From positions 310,001 through 374,000 of the forward strand of contig CAVSKB010000019.1 of NCBI GenBank assembly GCA_963728295.1: a stretch of 64,000 nt of DNA, given 5' to 3'. Of this stretch, positions 1 through 10,765 are shown piece by piece. Made by a program: the position numbers and the translations under genes. The stretch comes from DATJKD01 sp963728295 (lineage in GTDB: Bacteria; Pseudomonadota; Gammaproteobacteria; Steroidobacterales; Steroidobacteraceae). The number at the start of each line of letters is the position of its first letter. Within the stretch, counting starts at the first letter, position 1. The notes under the pieces are model-generated. The model saw nothing but the letters and a program-made list of their open reading frames with translations, made no database searches and had not been told where the DNA came from.

Positions 1-85
1 TCACCAGCGGCACAGCTCCAAGAGGATTGACGATCGGCAGGATCGCGAGCAGCGCGCCCGCGACGTAACCGAGGAATTTCGTCAT
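1..85 (-). CDS. MarC-family membrane protein, N-terminal fragment
   Basis: Only the first 28 codons are in the window; the gene runs off the left edge. It starts at an ATG at 85 and reads a hydrophobic segment containing PIVNPLGAVPL. An asparagine-proline motif of this kind (xNPxGxxPxF/L) marks the first transmembrane helix of MarC/YchE-type integral inner-membrane proteins, whose substrates are mostly unknown. Nothing in the fragment contradicts this, but with a single helix visible the family call rests on one motif. Confidence 0.55.
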   Translation of the reverse strand, partial: MTKFLGYVAGALLAILPIVNPLGAVPLV

Positions 86-161
86 GAGATCCACGTTCGC
101 GCGTGCCTGCTGGCAGATACAGGGAATTGCCGGAATTGATGACGCACGCCGTCGCGCGCCG

Positions 162-404
162 TCAGCGAGCGATTTTCTCGTACTCCATCGAAGGCGCATC
201 GCCGGGGCGGAAGTACACGTACCGGCCGCTCATCTCGGCGAGAGCCTGGTCGCGCTCCGCCACGGTCGCGAACCAGTGTTCCTTCTGCCAGCCCTCGCCC
301 AGGAGGCTCCGCATCGGATCGCTGCGGCGCATCCGTACGCGTATGCCGTATGGCCGGCTTTCAGGAAGCGGCGCGCGCAGGTTGTGCTCCTGGCTGATGC
401 TCAT
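162..404 (-). CDS. conserved-looking small hypothetical protein (80 aa)
   Basis: An 80-residue soluble, charged protein with no signal peptide or membrane segment. I start it at the ATG at 404; a TTG further upstream (422) is open but less likely. It has a coherent basic and aromatic composition (for example RPYGIRVRMRR near the start and RYVYFRPGDAPSMEYEKI at the end), unlike the low-complexity Arg/Ala frames produced antisense to genes here. I do not recognise the family and assign no function. It lies between the MarC fragment and the patatin gene on the same strand. Confidence 0.55.
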   Translation of the reverse strand: MSISQEHNLRAPLPESRPYGIRVRMRRSDPMRSLLGEGWQKEHWFATVAERDQALAEMSGRYVYFRPGDAPSMEYEKIAR

Positions 405-459
405 AAACCACCGGCGGTGCAAGTCGACGCCGTCATTCTAACGTCTCGCTCTCAGCCCA

Positions 460-2706
460 TCAGAAAGTCCGGCCTAGGAGCAGATAGAGAGCGCGCTCGC
501 CGTGCTCGGCGAATCCTGCTGCGAGATAGATCGGACCGAGCGGACTTTCCGCGCCGAAAAAGAAGCTGCCGCCGAGCGCCAGCCGGTCGAGGTCGACCTC
601 GTCGCGGGTCTGCCAGGCGTTGCCCGCCTCCACCGAGAATCCGAGATAGGCGGGGAACTCGAACAGGCCCGTGCCGCCCCGGCTCACGCGCCTGAACACA
701 ACCGCACGCGCGAGGCCGTATTGCGTTCCGGTGAGCGCATCGCGGGGCAGACCGGACAACTCGAGAAAGCCGCCGAGCGTGAACAGGTCCTGGGGCGAAT
801 TGAGCTCGTCGTCGAGCGCTGAGCCGCCTTCGAGGCCGAGCAGCAGGCTGTAGCGACCGCGGCTCCACGCAGCCTGCCAGGACGCCGCGAGAAGATCGGC
901 ATCCAGGCTCGCGCCCAGTGACTCGCGGTCGGCCTGCCAGCGGATGCGGGCCGCCTGGCCGCGCGTCGGAAAGTAGGCGCTGTCGAGGCTGTCGTAGCCA
1001 ATCTCGAACAGCGCTCCGCCGATGTCGAATTCCTGGTCGATGAGCGCGGGATCACCGATCTGCACGCTCGCCGCGCCGTCGCCGCGGCGCAGTCCGAGCC
1101 GGACCTCGCCCCAGTTCGAGATCTCGGCGCCGATCGCGATCGCAGCCACCGACTCGCGCACGCGGTAGCGTACGATCGTCGAGTCGTCCTCGACCAGGTT
1201 GAAGCTCGCGATCTCGTGACGCAGCGACGGTGCGAGGAACACGTCGTTGGTCAGCGATAAGGGCTGGAACCATTCAGTGAAGAAACGCGGGTCCTCACCC
1301 AGCTGGAGCTGCGTCAACCACTCGCCGTCGAGGCGGTTGAGACCGGTCATCAGGATCTCACCCGCCGCGTTTGCGCGCGAGCCCTCATCGTAGTCGCTCT
1401 CGATACCGAGCCCGAGACGCAGGAAGCTCGGCCCCCAGGATTTCGCACGCAGGTCGATCTGGAGCCCTCGCCGGTCGCCTTCGCGCACCAGTTGGTAATC
1501 GACGGACTCATAGCGATTGAGACCGTATTGCCGATTGGCGCGGCGCTGCAGCTCCTGCGGATCGAATGGCGCCCCTGCAAGGTCGCCGAACACGGCTTCG
1601 ATGCGCGCGGCGTCGCGGTCGGAACCCATGCCTGGCCGCACGAACGCAATCACCTCCTCGCCGCCGCCCCGCGATGCGCGCGCCAACCGATAGTCGGAAT
1701 ACAGTGCGACGGGCAGCGCCAGCTCGGTCAGCCGGTCCCGGACGGCACCTGGCAGCGTGCGCCCGGCCGCCATCACATCGGGCACACGGCCGAAGTCGAG
1801 CGCGGTCATCGGCCCGAGATCGGGCTCGATCAAGACGTCGCTCGGCGTGAGCTGCGCCTTCGAGGCCTCGGTCCTGCGACGAACCATGATGCCCAGCATC
1901 TGGTTCGTGACGTCGAGTGGTGATTGCAGGTCTTCGCGGCTGGCGAGCGGAAAGCTCACATCGACCACGATCAACACATCAACTCCCATGGCGCGCGCGA
2001 GATCGACCGGCAGGTTGTCCACCAATCCGCCGTCCACGAGCAGGCGGCCAGCGACCTCCACCGGGGAGAGCACTCCGGGCGCTGACATGCTGGCGCGCAG
2101 CACCGTCGCAAGGTCGCCATGGTCGAGCACCACGGCCTCGCCGTTCTCCAGGTCCGTGGCCAGTGCGCGGAATGGTGTGGGAAGCTCATCGTAGTCGGTG
2201 ATGTCGGCCACGCCGAGCGTCGCGCTGCGCAATGCCTGGGTGATCTTCTGCCCCTGCACCAGGCCGAGCGGAAGCTCGATCCCCTCGCCATATCGGAACC
2301 CCAGTGAGCCGCGCGCATAGATGCTGCGGTCATCCTGCTTGCGTCGATAGACGAGGTCGCGTCGCAGCGCGCGATCGCGGAACAGGTCCTGCCAGTCCAG
2401 TTTGCGAAATACCTGCTCGATTTCGGCACCGCTCAATCCCGCGCAGTAAAGACCGCCTACGACCGCGCCCATGCTCGTGCCGGCCACGGCATCGATCGGC
2501 ACCTGCAGCTCCTCGAGCGCCCGGATGACCCCGATGTGGGCCGCGCCACGGGCGCCGCCGCCGCTCAGCACCAGCCCGATTCTCGGCCTCCCCTCGGCAG
2601 CGGCGGCGTCCGCGGCACTGGTGATGGCGGCGGGCAGTACCACTAAGGACAGCAACGCCAGTGTTCTGCGCGCTGGCCAGTTTCGCGATCGCGGGGGCAT
2701 GGGCAT
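460..2706 (-). CDS. patatin-like phospholipase with C-terminal outer-membrane barrel (type Vd autotransporter-like)
   Basis: A 748-residue protein. Residues 1-38 look like a signal peptide. Residues 42-240 form a patatin domain with the oxyanion-hole glycine motif GGGARG at 49-54, the nucleophile elbow GTSMG (Ser78) and the catalytic aspartate in DGG at 225-227. About 330-410 fits a POTRA-like linker, and the remainder, ending in ...LLLGRTF with a terminal aromatic residue, fits a 16-strand BamA/D15-type barrel. PlpD of Pseudomonas and FplA of Fusobacterium share this order and act as outer-membrane or released phospholipase A enzymes. The frame is intact. It is transcribed away from the TonB-dependent receptor gene across a 106-bp gap that must hold both promoters. 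Confidence 0.9.
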   Translation of the reverse strand: MPMPPRSRNWPARRTLALLSLVVLPAAITSAADAAAAEGRPRIGLVLSGGGARGAAHIGVIRALEELQVPIDAVAGTSMGAVVGGLYCAGLSGAEIEQVFRKLDWQDLFRDRALRRDLVYRRKQDDRSIYARGSLGFRYGEGIELPLGLVQGQKITQALRSATLGVADITDYDELPTPFRALATDLENGEAVVLDHGDLATVLRASMSAPGVLSPVEVAGRLLVDGGLVDNLPVDLARAMGVDVLIVVDVSFPLASREDLQSPLDVTNQMLGIMVRRRTEASKAQLTPSDVLIEPDLGPMTALDFGRVPDVMAAGRTLPGAVRDRLTELALPVALYSDYRLARASRGGGEEVIAFVRPGMGSDRDAARIEAVFGDLAGAPFDPQELQRRANRQYGLNRYESVDYQLVREGDRRGLQIDLRAKSWGPSFLRLGLGIESDYDEGSRANAAGEILMTGLNRLDGEWLTQLQLGEDPRFFTEWFQPLSLTNDVFLAPSLRHEIASFNLVEDDSTIVRYRVRESVAAIAIGAEISNWGEVRLGLRRGDGAASVQIGDPALIDQEFDIGGALFEIGYDSLDSAYFPTRGQAARIRWQADRESLGASLDADLLAASWQAAWSRGRYSLLLGLEGGSALDDELNSPQDLFTLGGFLELSGLPRDALTGTQYGLARAVVFRRVSRGGTGLFEFPAYLGFSVEAGNAWQTRDEVDLDRLALGGSFFFGAESPLGPIYLAAGFAEHGERALYLLLGRTF

Positions 2707-2812
2707 TCGCTCCGCAGCGGAATGCGCCGGATACTAGCAAACGATTCGCGAGGCCCGGCGCGCGTGCGCCGAATGGTGAATAATCCGAACTGCGAACCTG
2801 CTGAGCTGGCGC

Positions 2813-4921
2813 ATGAGGCCAACACGACCACGGCTCGTTATTCGTGACCTGCATCTGCGGGCCTTGGGCTGTCTCATCTGCGTGCTGTCGACAGCACCGG
2901 CCGCGGGTGCAGACTCGGTAAGGCTCGAGGAGATCATCGTCACCGCGACGCGCCGGCCCGAACCGGCACTGCGCAACGCTGCGAGCATCGCGCGGCTGAC
3001 GTCCGAGACGATCACGACGGTCGGCTCGACGCATCACGCCGAAATCCTGAATCGCGCACCGGGCACGCTGATCCAGCGCGGCAGCGGCCAGGAAAGCCTG
3101 ACGGCGATCCGCTCGCCGGTACTCACGGGACCCGGCTCCTGCGGCGCGTTTCTGATGCTGGAGAACGGTGTGCCGATCCGACCGGTCGGGTTCTGCAACG
3201 TCAACGACTTGTTCGAAATCAACACCGAGCAGGCACAGGCGATTGAAGTGCTGCGTGGGCCGTCGAACTCGCTCTACGGCTCCAATGCCATGCACGGCGC
3301 GATCAACGTCCTGCAGGGTGCACCCGCGGAGCTGCCGGCGCTGCGCACCGGCATCGACGCAGGACCGGACGAGTACCGGCGGCTGAAGCTCGCTGCACGG
3401 GCGCTCGGTGGCCGCACGTCGGCCGGCGTGGCGGCGCTCTACGCGCACGACGGCGGGTGGCGCGCGAGCTCAGGCTTCGACGAGGGCAAGCTGAACGCAA
3501 CCATCACGACCGCGGTCCGCGACGCACCGCTGCGGGTCGATTTCGCCGGCACGATCCTCGACCAGCAGACGGCTGGCTTCATCACGGGCGTGGATGCCTA
3601 CCGTGACGAGGCATTGAGCCGGAGCAACCCGGATCCGGACGCGTATCGCAAGGCGCACGCGCTGCGGCTCACGGGCCTGCTCACGCCGGCCTCAAACCGT
3701 CCGATGCGGCTCGAGCTGCGGCCGTATCTGCGCAGCTCACGGATGGAATTCCTGCAGCACTTCCTTCTCGGCAAGCCGGTCGAGGAGAACGGACAGGAAA
3801 GCCTCGGCCTCATGAGCACCCTGATCTGGGACCGGAGCAAAGATTGGTCGGTCACTGCCGGTATCGACCTGGAGGTTGCGGAAAGCTTTCTGATCGAGGA
3901 TCAGGACGGACCCACCACCGACGGTCCACCGGCAGCCAACGCGATTCGCCCTGCGGGACGACACTACGACTACGAGGTCGGCTCGTACGTGGCAGCAACC
4001 TACGCGCAGGCCGCGTGGCAGATGTCGCCACGCTGGTCGCTCACCGCGGGTCTGCGAGCGGAGTACGTCCGCTACGATTACGACAATCGCATGCTCGCGG
4101 GAAATACGGACGAGAACGGCGTGCCCTGCGGCACGACCGGCTGCCTGTACAGCCGGCCAGCCGATCGCGACGACAGCTTCGATGCCCTCGCACCAAAGGC
4201 CGCGGTGTCGTTCATGATGAGCGAGGGTGTCGTCGCTTATGCCTCCGCCTCGCGTGGCTTTCGCCCGCCGGAGATGACCGAGCTGTACCGCCTGCAGCGT
4301 CAGCAGAGCATCGCCGACCTCGACTCTGAACGGCTTGACGCACTCGAGCTCGGCGTCAAGGCTGAGCTCGAGCGCGTGCGCTTCTCAGTCGCGGCATTTG
4401 ACATGGACAAGCGCAACGTGATCCTGCGCGATGCCAACGGCTTCAACGTGGACAACGGCCGCACGTCGCACCAGGGGATCGAGTACGAGCTAGTCTGGCA
4501 GGCCGTGCCCGCGGTTGCGCTCAGCGCTGCCGGCACCTTTGCGCGTCATCGCTATGAATTCTCGAGCGCGATCGAGGCCGGCGAGACGATCGTCGACGGT
4601 GACGACGTCGACACGGCTCCACGGCAGTTACACACGGCATCCCTGCGCTGGGAACCGGGCGACCGGCTGTCTGCAGAAGCTGAGTGGCTGTACGTCGGCG
4701 ACTACTGGCTCGACGCCGCCAACGCACACCGCTATACGGGCCACGAGCTTCTGAACCTGCGCGGCCGATGGTCGATCACTCCGCAGTGGAGCCTCGCACT
4801 GCGGCTCAACAATGCGCTCGAACGCGACTACGCCGATCGGGCGGATTTCGCGTTCGGCACCTATCGCTACTTTCCTGGTCGCGATCGCACGCTGTTTGCC
4901 GAGCTCGCATGGCAGCAGTGA
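2813..4921 (+). CDS. TonB-dependent outer-membrane receptor
   Basis: A 702-residue intact frame. A signal peptide ends near residue 33, followed directly by a TonB box (EEIIVTA, 39-45), a plug domain (about 50-175, including the conserved IEVLRGPSNSLYG stretch) and a long beta-barrel region ending in ELAWQQ. The protein should import a scarce substrate through the outer membrane using TonB energy. Nothing in the sequence identifies the substrate; two cysteines in the plug (SCGAF and FCNVND) could form a disulfide. The ATG at 2813 is preceded by a weak GAG ribosome-binding site and an AATAAT stretch that could be a -10 element. The next gene is convergent (cysG). Confidence 0.9.
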   Translation: MRPTRPRLVIRDLHLRALGCLICVLSTAPAAGADSVRLEEIIVTATRRPEPALRNAASIARLTSETITTVGSTHHAEILNRAPGTLIQRGSGQESLTAIRSPVLTGPGSCGAFLMLENGVPIRPVGFCNVNDLFEINTEQAQAIEVLRGPSNSLYGSNAMHGAINVLQGAPAELPALRTGIDAGPDEYRRLKLAARALGGRTSAGVAALYAHDGGWRASSGFDEGKLNATITTAVRDAPLRVDFAGTILDQQTAGFITGVDAYRDEALSRSNPDPDAYRKAHALRLTGLLTPASNRPMRLELRPYLRSSRMEFLQHFLLGKPVEENGQESLGLMSTLIWDRSKDWSVTAGIDLEVAESFLIEDQDGPTTDGPPAANAIRPAGRHYDYEVGSYVAATYAQAAWQMSPRWSLTAGLRAEYVRYDYDNRMLAGNTDENGVPCGTTGCLYSRPADRDDSFDALAPKAAVSFMMSEGVVAYASASRGFRPPEMTELYRLQRQQSIADLDSERLDALELGVKAELERVRFSVAAFDMDKRNVILRDANGFNVDNGRTSHQGIEYELVWQAVPAVALSAAGTFARHRYEFSSAIEAGETIVDGDDVDTAPRQLHTASLRWEPGDRLSAEAEWLYVGDYWLDAANAHRYTGHELLNLRGRWSITPQWSLALRLNNALERDYADRADFAFGTYRYFPGRDRTLFAELAWQQ

Positions 4922-4943
4922 CACCACCCCGCCCGGCACGCGG

Positions 4944-4961
4944 CCGGCCTGCGAGGGCCGG
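4944..4961. terminator. GC-rich hairpin between convergent genes
   Basis: A perfect inverted repeat CCGGCC-TGCGAG-GGCCGG sits in the 43-bp gap between the stop of the TonB receptor gene and the stop of cysG. It has no T-tract on either side, so it is at best a weak or Rho-assisted bidirectional terminator. Confidence 0.4.
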
Positions 4962-4964
4962 GCT

Positions 4965-6388
4965 CTAGGCCGCCTCGCGCAGTCCTGCCCAGATGCGCGG
5001 CCTGGCGCCGAACCAGCACAGCTCGCCGGCGAGCGCCGCCACCTCGCCGACGATCAGCAGCGCCGGCGATCGGATTCCGCCCCGAGCGGCGATCTCGGTC
5101 AGCTCGACGAGCCTGGCGCCGGTCACCCGCTGGTCGTCACGCGAGCCGTTCTCGATGATTGCGACCGGCGTGTCGGCTGGCGCGCCGTGCTCGATGAGCC
5201 TGTCCGCAATGACCGCGAGCCGGCCCGCGCCCATGTAGAACGCAAGCGTTTGCCGCTCGCGCGCAAGAGACTCCCAGTCGATGGAATCGACCGAATCGCC
5301 ACAGTGCGCGGTCACGAGCCGCAGCGACTGCGCATGCTGACGATGTGTGAGCGGAATGCCGGCATATGCCGCGCAGGCAATCGCGGCGGTGATCCCCGGC
5401 ACCACCTCGTATTCGATTTCCGCAGCGCGCAGGGCTTCGAGCTCTTCGCCGCCGCGGCCAAAGACGAACGGATCCCCACCCTTGAGCCGCACGACACGGC
5501 GGCCCGCGCGCGCGTGCCCGATCATCAGCTCATGAATCTGCTGCTGCGACACCGAGTGCATGCCGGCGGCCTTGCCCACGCAGATCCGGGTCGCGTCGCG
5601 GCGCGCGAGCTTGAGCACCTCGTCCGAAACCAGTCGGTCGTGCAGGATCACGTCGGCCTCGTGCAGCGCGCGCAACGCGTTCAAGGTCAGCAGGCCGGGA
5701 TCTCCGGGTCCCGCACCGACCAGCACCACTGTGCCGGGGACCGGTTCTCCGCCGCGCACGATCGATCGTTCGAGCTCCCGTTCTGCCGCGACGCTCCGCC
5801 GCGCCCGCATCAGCTCCGCCACGCGTCCGCGAACGATAGTCGAATAGAACCTGCGACGTGCTGCGAGATCGGGGAACGCTGCGCGAAGCCGTCCGCGCCA
5901 GCGCGCCAGCAGCTCGCAAGCGGTCCGAACGACTCGTCGAGCAGCCGTTTCGATGCGCTCGCGAATGAGCCGTGCGAGCACCGGCGCCGTTCCGCCGCTC
6001 GAAATTGCGATCATGACCGGTGATCGATCGACGATCGCCGGCACATGAAGGTCGAGAGCTCCGCGTCGTCGACGACGTTGACGAGCAGGTTGCGCGTCCG
6101 CGCGGCGGCCGCGACTCGCGCGTTGAGCTCGCGATCGTCGGTGGCGGCGATCGCGAGCGACGACGCCGTCCAGTTGTCCGTCAGCGTAATCGGCCGCCAG
6201 GTGCGTGACGGTCCCTGCCGAGTCAGCAGCCTGCTCGGCGAGCCAGGGCGTGAGCGCGCGCGCGACCACGAGAACGCGTGCGCCGGCGTCGCGGCAGCAG
6301 CCGAACCTTGCGCTCGGCGACCTCACCGCCGCCGACGACCAGCACGTGCCGGTCCGCGCAGGTCGGCGAACAATGGAAAGTAGCGCAC
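4965..6388 (-). CDS. cysG: siroheme synthase CysG (frame-disrupted)
   Basis: Makes siroheme, the sulfite reductase cofactor, from uroporphyrinogen III by methylation, NAD-dependent oxidation and ferrochelation. The C-terminal SUMT methyltransferase half is in one frame: VLVGAGPGDPGLLTLNAL, the RLKGGDPFVFGRGGEE signature and VVPGITAAIACAAYAGIPLTH. The N-terminal precorrin-2 dehydrogenase half (RHVLVVGGGEVAERK, IAISSGGTAPVLA) is split over several frames by at least four indels. Two were resolved as single extra bases, after CGCGG near 6355 and in the codon after RLL near 6300. I place the start at GTG 6388 (VRYFPLFADL). The reconstructed length of about 470 aa fits the fused CysG type. It is the last gene of the cysJ-cysI-cysH-cysG set. 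Confidence 0.88.
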
Positions 6389-6419
6389 GGAAACCTCGCT
6401 CGTCGGATTCGATCCGGCG

Positions 6420-7165
6420 TCAGCCCTCGAGGCCGTGCAGGCCGCACTCGCGCTTCAGCCCGAAGAACCGCGTCGCCTCCTCGTCGTCACCCGCTTCGGC
6501 GAGCGTGCGCGTCGTGTGCCAGTCGCCGATCGAGACGTAGCCTCGTGCCACAGAGCGGGTGATACGGCAGGTCGTGCCGGCGTCAGGTACTCGAACACGT
6601 CGCGATCCGTCCAGTCGAAGATCGGATACACCTTCCAGCGACCGTCGCGCCACTCGAGCGGCCGGATGCGGCTGCGGCTGCGCGACTGCTCGCGCCGCAG
6701 ACCCGCGAACCAGCTGCGCGATGCCGAGCTCCTCGAGCGCGCGGCGCATCGGCTCGGTCTTGCGCAGCTCGTTGTAGCGCTCGATGCCCTCGACGCCCTG
6801 CTCCCAGAGCCGGCCGTAGCGCGGTCTCGAGCCAGGCCGGCGACATCTGCGGCTGGTAGACCTTGAGATTGAGCGTCGAGCCGCACTGCGAGCTCGTCGA
6901 CGAAGCGATAGGTCTCCGGAAACAGATAACCGGTGTCGATCAGGATGACCGGGATCGCCGGCGCCTGGCGCGTCACCATGTGCAGCGACACCGCCGCCTG
7001 TGCGCCGAAGCTCGAGGACAGCGCCTGCTTGCCCGGGCAGATGCTGCAGCGCCCAGGAGACGCGCTCCTCCGCGTTCATGTGCGTCGAGCTCGATGTTCA
7101 GCCTCGTCGAGCCTCGCCGGCTCGTCGTGAGCGCCTGATCCGGATTCCAGGCCACGTGCCCTCAT
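6420..7165 (-). CDS. cysH: PAPS reductase CysH (frame-disrupted)
   Basis: Reduces 3'-phosphoadenylyl sulfate to sulfite with thioredoxin. Family landmarks are spread over three frames: NAEERVSWALQHLPG, PVILIDTGYLFPETYRF, RYGRLWEQGVEGIERYN, FAGLRREQSRSR, KVYPIFDWTDRD and the C-terminal catalytic RECGLHG. At least five indels must be corrected to join them; two near the start resolve as single extra bases (GACGAG[G]CTG and GACGC[A]CATG). The ATG at 7165, 5 nt after the cysI stop, gives a corrected protein of about 248 aa, close to the E. coli length (244). The absence of a Cys-Cys pair motif and the PAPS-type sequence favour PAPS over APS as substrate. Confidence 0.88.
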
Positions 7166-7170
7166 GCCGT

Positions 7171-8869
7171 TCACTGCCTCTGCGGCGCGATGCGCGGCCC
7201 GATCACCAATCCCGACGCGCCAGACGAAATCTCCGAAACGCTCTTGTCTTCGGCCTGGCGCTCGGCCGCAAACGCGGCCAAAGAGCCTCGTCGAGCGCCG
7301 CAAGAATGGTCGGCTCGTCGACGTTCTCGCGGTACAGCACGTTGAGTCGCTGGCCGCGCCCGTCGCCGCCCAGGTACAGGTTGTAGCGACCCGGCGCCTT
7401 GCCGATCAGCGCGATCTCCGCCAGGTACGGACGCGCGCAGCCGTTCGGGCAGCCGGTGATCCGCAGCGGTCAGCGGCAGCTCGCGCAGGCCATGCTCCGC
7501 GAGCCGTTCTTCGACCGACCGCACGAACGCCGGCAGGTAGCGCTCGGCCTCCGCCATCGCGAGCGGACAGGTCGGCAGCGCCACGCAGGCCAGCGCGTCG
7601 CGCGACAGGGGCGTTGCGCGCAGATGCGCGTCGAGGCCGTAGCGCACGACCAGTGCGTCGATGAATACGCGTGCGCCGCGCTCGACACCGGCGACGATCA
7701 GGTTCTGGTTTGGCGTGAGCCGGAAATCGCCGCGATGCACGCGCGCGATCTCGCGCAGTCCCGGTCAGGTGCCGGCCCCGATCGGAGTCGGCGACGCGAC
7801 CGGACTCGATGCGCAGCGTCAGGTGCCAGCGGCCGTCGTGACCTTCGACCCAGCCGAAGCGGTCGCCGTTGGTGCGTGAACTCGAACGGCCGCGCCGGCG
7901 CGAGCGCAAAGCCCTGGCGGCGCGTGATCTCGCCGACGAACCAGTCGAGCCCGCGATCGTCGATCGTGTACTTGAGGCGCGCATGCTTGCGATTCGCTGC
8001 GGTCGCCGAAATCGCGCTGCGTCGTGACGACGGCTTCGGCGACCGCGAGCAGCTGCTCGGGCATGAGGAAACCGACCACGTCCGCGAGCCGCGGGTAGGT
8101 GTCGCGGCCTCGCCATGGCGTCGTGCCGAGGCCGCCGCCGACGGTCAGGTTGAAGCCCTTGAGCACGCCGTCCTCGATGATCGCGATGAAGCCGAGATCG
8201 TTCGCGAAGACGTCGACGTCGTTGAGCGGCGGCACGGCGATCGCGGCCTTGAACTTGCGCGGCAGGTAGGTGGTGCCGTAGATCGGCTCGGCCTCGGGCG
8301 TGCCCGCGACCTTCTCGCCGTCGAGCCAGATCTCGTGATAGGCGCGCGTCCGCGGCAGCAGGTGCTCCGAGAGCTGCGTGGCCCAGTCGTAAACCTCGGC
8401 GTGAGCGCGCGCGACTCAACTGGATTCGCGCTCGCCATCACGTTGCGGTTGACGTCGCCGCAGGCCGCGATCGTGTCGATCAGCGCGGCGTTGATCGCCG
8501 CCATCGTCGCCTTCAGCTCGGTCTTGACGACGCCGTGGAGCTGAAATGCCTGGCGCGTGGTGATCCGCAGCGTCCCGTTCGCCGTAGCGGCGCGCGATCT
8601 CGTCGAGCGCGAGCCACTGCGCCGGGCGTGCAGATGCCGCCCGGCAGCCGCGTGCGGATCATGAAGCTGTAAGCGGGCTCGAGCTTCTGCTGGCGGCGCT
8701 CCTCGCGCACGTCGCGATCGTCCTGCTGGTAGCTGCCGTGGAACTTGATCAGCTGCGTGTCGCTCTCGCGCAGCGCCCCCGTGGCCGGGTCCGCGAGACT
8801 CTCGACCAGCGTGCCGCGCAGGCCGCGGCTCTCGCGCTTGATCAGCTCGACGGGCGACAGCTCGCTCAT
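7171..8869 (-). CDS. cysI: sulfite reductase hemoprotein beta subunit CysI (frame-disrupted)
   Basis: Siroheme and 4Fe-4S subunit of NADPH-dependent sulfite reductase, reducing sulfite to sulfide. The intact N-terminus (SPVELIKRESRGLRG, IKFHGSYQQDDRDVREER, FMIRTRLPGGICTP) starts at ATG 8869, just 2 nt after the cysJ stop. Cluster-binding cysteines are visible as CGDVNRNVMASANP (about 8442-8463) and TGCPNGCARPYLAEI (about 7417-7460). Several indels shift the frame between these blocks. The corrected length of about 565 aa matches E. coli CysI (570). The gene lies between cysJ and cysH and was almost certainly functional in the source organism. Confidence 0.9.
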
Positions 8870-8871
8870 GC

Positions 8872-10697
8872 TCAGTACACGTCCCGAGATAGCGGCGCTC
8901 GTCGGCAAGCTCGCCTGACCCAGGCTTCCGCCGCCTCGCGCCCGAGACCACCGTGCTCAGCGGCGATGTCGATGAGCGCGGCGTTGACGTCGGGCGCCAT
9001 GTGCTCGGCATCGCCGCACACGTAGACGTAGGCGCCGCCTTCGAGCCAGGCGAACAGCTCCCGACCCTGCTCGCGCATCCGGTCCTGCACGTAGGCCCGG
9101 GGCGTGTTGTCGCGCGAGAACGCGAGATCGAGCCGGTGCAGCAGGCCCTTGCGCTGCGCCTCCTGCCACTCGAGCTGGTAGAGGAACTCGCTCGCGAAAT
9201 GCCGCGCGCCGAACAGGAGCCAGTTGCGGCCCCTGGCGCCCTGCGCCTCGCGGTGCTGAAGAAATGCCGCGGTAGGGCGCGACGCCCGTGCCCGGCCCGA
9301 TCATGATGATGTCGCGCGCGGGGTCGTCGGGCAGGCGGAAGCGATCGTTCGCCTCGATGAAGACACGCGCTGTCGCCTCGTCCCCCGTGAGGGCCGCAAG
9401 ATGCCCGGAGGCGGCGCCAACCCGGCGCTCGCCGTCGCGCTCGTAGTCGATGACCGCGACCGTCAGATGCGCCTCCTCGCCCACCGCCTCGCGGCTCGAA
9501 GCGATCGAGTACAGCCGCGGCGCGAGCGGCCGCAACGCCTGCACGAGCGCGGTCGCGTCCCATCGCGCCGGGTGCCGGCGCAGCAGATCGGCGAGCTGCA
9601 TGTCCTTGAGCACGCGTCGCAGCTCAACCCCGTTCGCGGGCTCGAGCACCGAGGCGAGCGCCGGCTCACCGGCCCGCTCCGCGTGTTGCGCGAGGAAGGG
9701 TCGTGTGAGACGGGTCAGCTCGCGGTGCGTCGCCAGCCACTCCCGGAGCACCTTCGTCTGCCCATCGACTGCAACCGGTTCCGCGCCATCGAGACCCGTG
9801 GCCGCGAGCACCTGGTCCACGACCAGCGGCGGATTCTCGTGCCACACCCCGAGCGCGTCGCCCGGTTCGTATGTCAGGCCCGATCCCTCGAGCGACAGCT
9901 CGACGTGGCGCACGTCCTTCGACGCGTCGCGCCCGGTGATGCGCTGGTTGGCAAGCACCGGCGCGGCATAAGGCTGCTCGCGGGAGTAATCGGGCGCGGC
10001 CGGCACGGAACGGAGGCGCGTAACCGTCGCGACGGCGGGCGCACCAAGCGCCTCGCGCGCGCCACCCACGACCTGTTCGAGCCAGGGAACGGTCGAGCCG
10101 CTCATAGTCGAGATCGCAGTCGACCCGCGACAGCAGACGGCGGGCGCCGAGCACGGCCAGCCGCTCGTCGATCTGGCGGCCGGTCTCGCAGAACCGTGGA
10201 TAGCTCGAGTCGCCGAGCGCCAGCACCGAATACTGAAGCTGCTCGAGCCTGGGCGCGCGCTTCCCGGTGAGATATTCGATGAAGCCCCGCGCGTCGTCCG
10301 GGGGGTCGCCGTCGCCGTGCGTGCTCATCACTACGACGAGCAGGCGCTCCTTCGCCAGATCCTTGAGGGGGTAGTCGCGCGCCGACTGGACCCGCACCGC
10401 GAGACCCGCGGCCTCGGCCGCGCGCCCCAGGCGCTCGGCGATACGCTTGCCGTTACCCGTCTGCGATCCGTAGATCACCGCGAGGCGGGCCTGCGATTCC
10501 GCCCGCGACCCTGGCGCCGGCAGGGCCACCGCCGCGGCGCGCCCGCCCTGCGCGCGCTCGTAGGCGACACCGGCCGCGAATCCGGACAACCATTGCAGCG
10601 ACGGGGCATCGAGGCCTTCCACGACGCGCGCGACCAGCTCGGACCGCTCTGCGTCGAGCGGCCCCGGAAGCTGGGCAAGTGCGGGCTGGGAGGTCAT
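8872..10697 (-). CDS. cysJ: sulfite reductase flavoprotein alpha subunit CysJ (frame-disrupted)
   Basis: Passes electrons from NADPH through FAD and FMN to CysI. The first about 200 residues carry the flavodoxin domain (IYGSQTGNGKRIAERLG, STHGDGDPPDDA, ALGDSSYPRFCETG). A frameshift near 10110 leads into the FAD/NADPH reductase part (YEPGDALGVWHENPP, RLYSIASSREAVGEE, IMIGPGTGVAPYRG) and the C-terminal YVYVCGDAEHMAPDV and ERRYL..DVY. Resolved indels are an extra A at about 10108, an extra G at about 9270, and an extra G followed by a lost base in the last 20 codons. The corrected length is about 605 aa (E. coli 599). It is the first gene of the operon, with an ATG at 10697. Confidence 0.9.
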
Positions 10698-10765
10698 GGC
10701 ACGCCTGGAATCGAGGGTTCCACGCGATGCTAGGGAAGCGCGCTCCGCAACGGAAAGGCCGCGTC

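Noticed and set aside
4812..6023. A 403-codon plus-strand frame across the cysG region
   Set aside because: It is antisense to the well-supported SUMT domain of cysG and has no family resemblance.
4965..10697. Decay of the sulfate assimilation operon into pseudogenes
   Set aside because: All four genes keep their catalytic motifs and family lengths once single bases are removed, and the same defect affects unrelated genes including aceK. Sequencing error explains this better.
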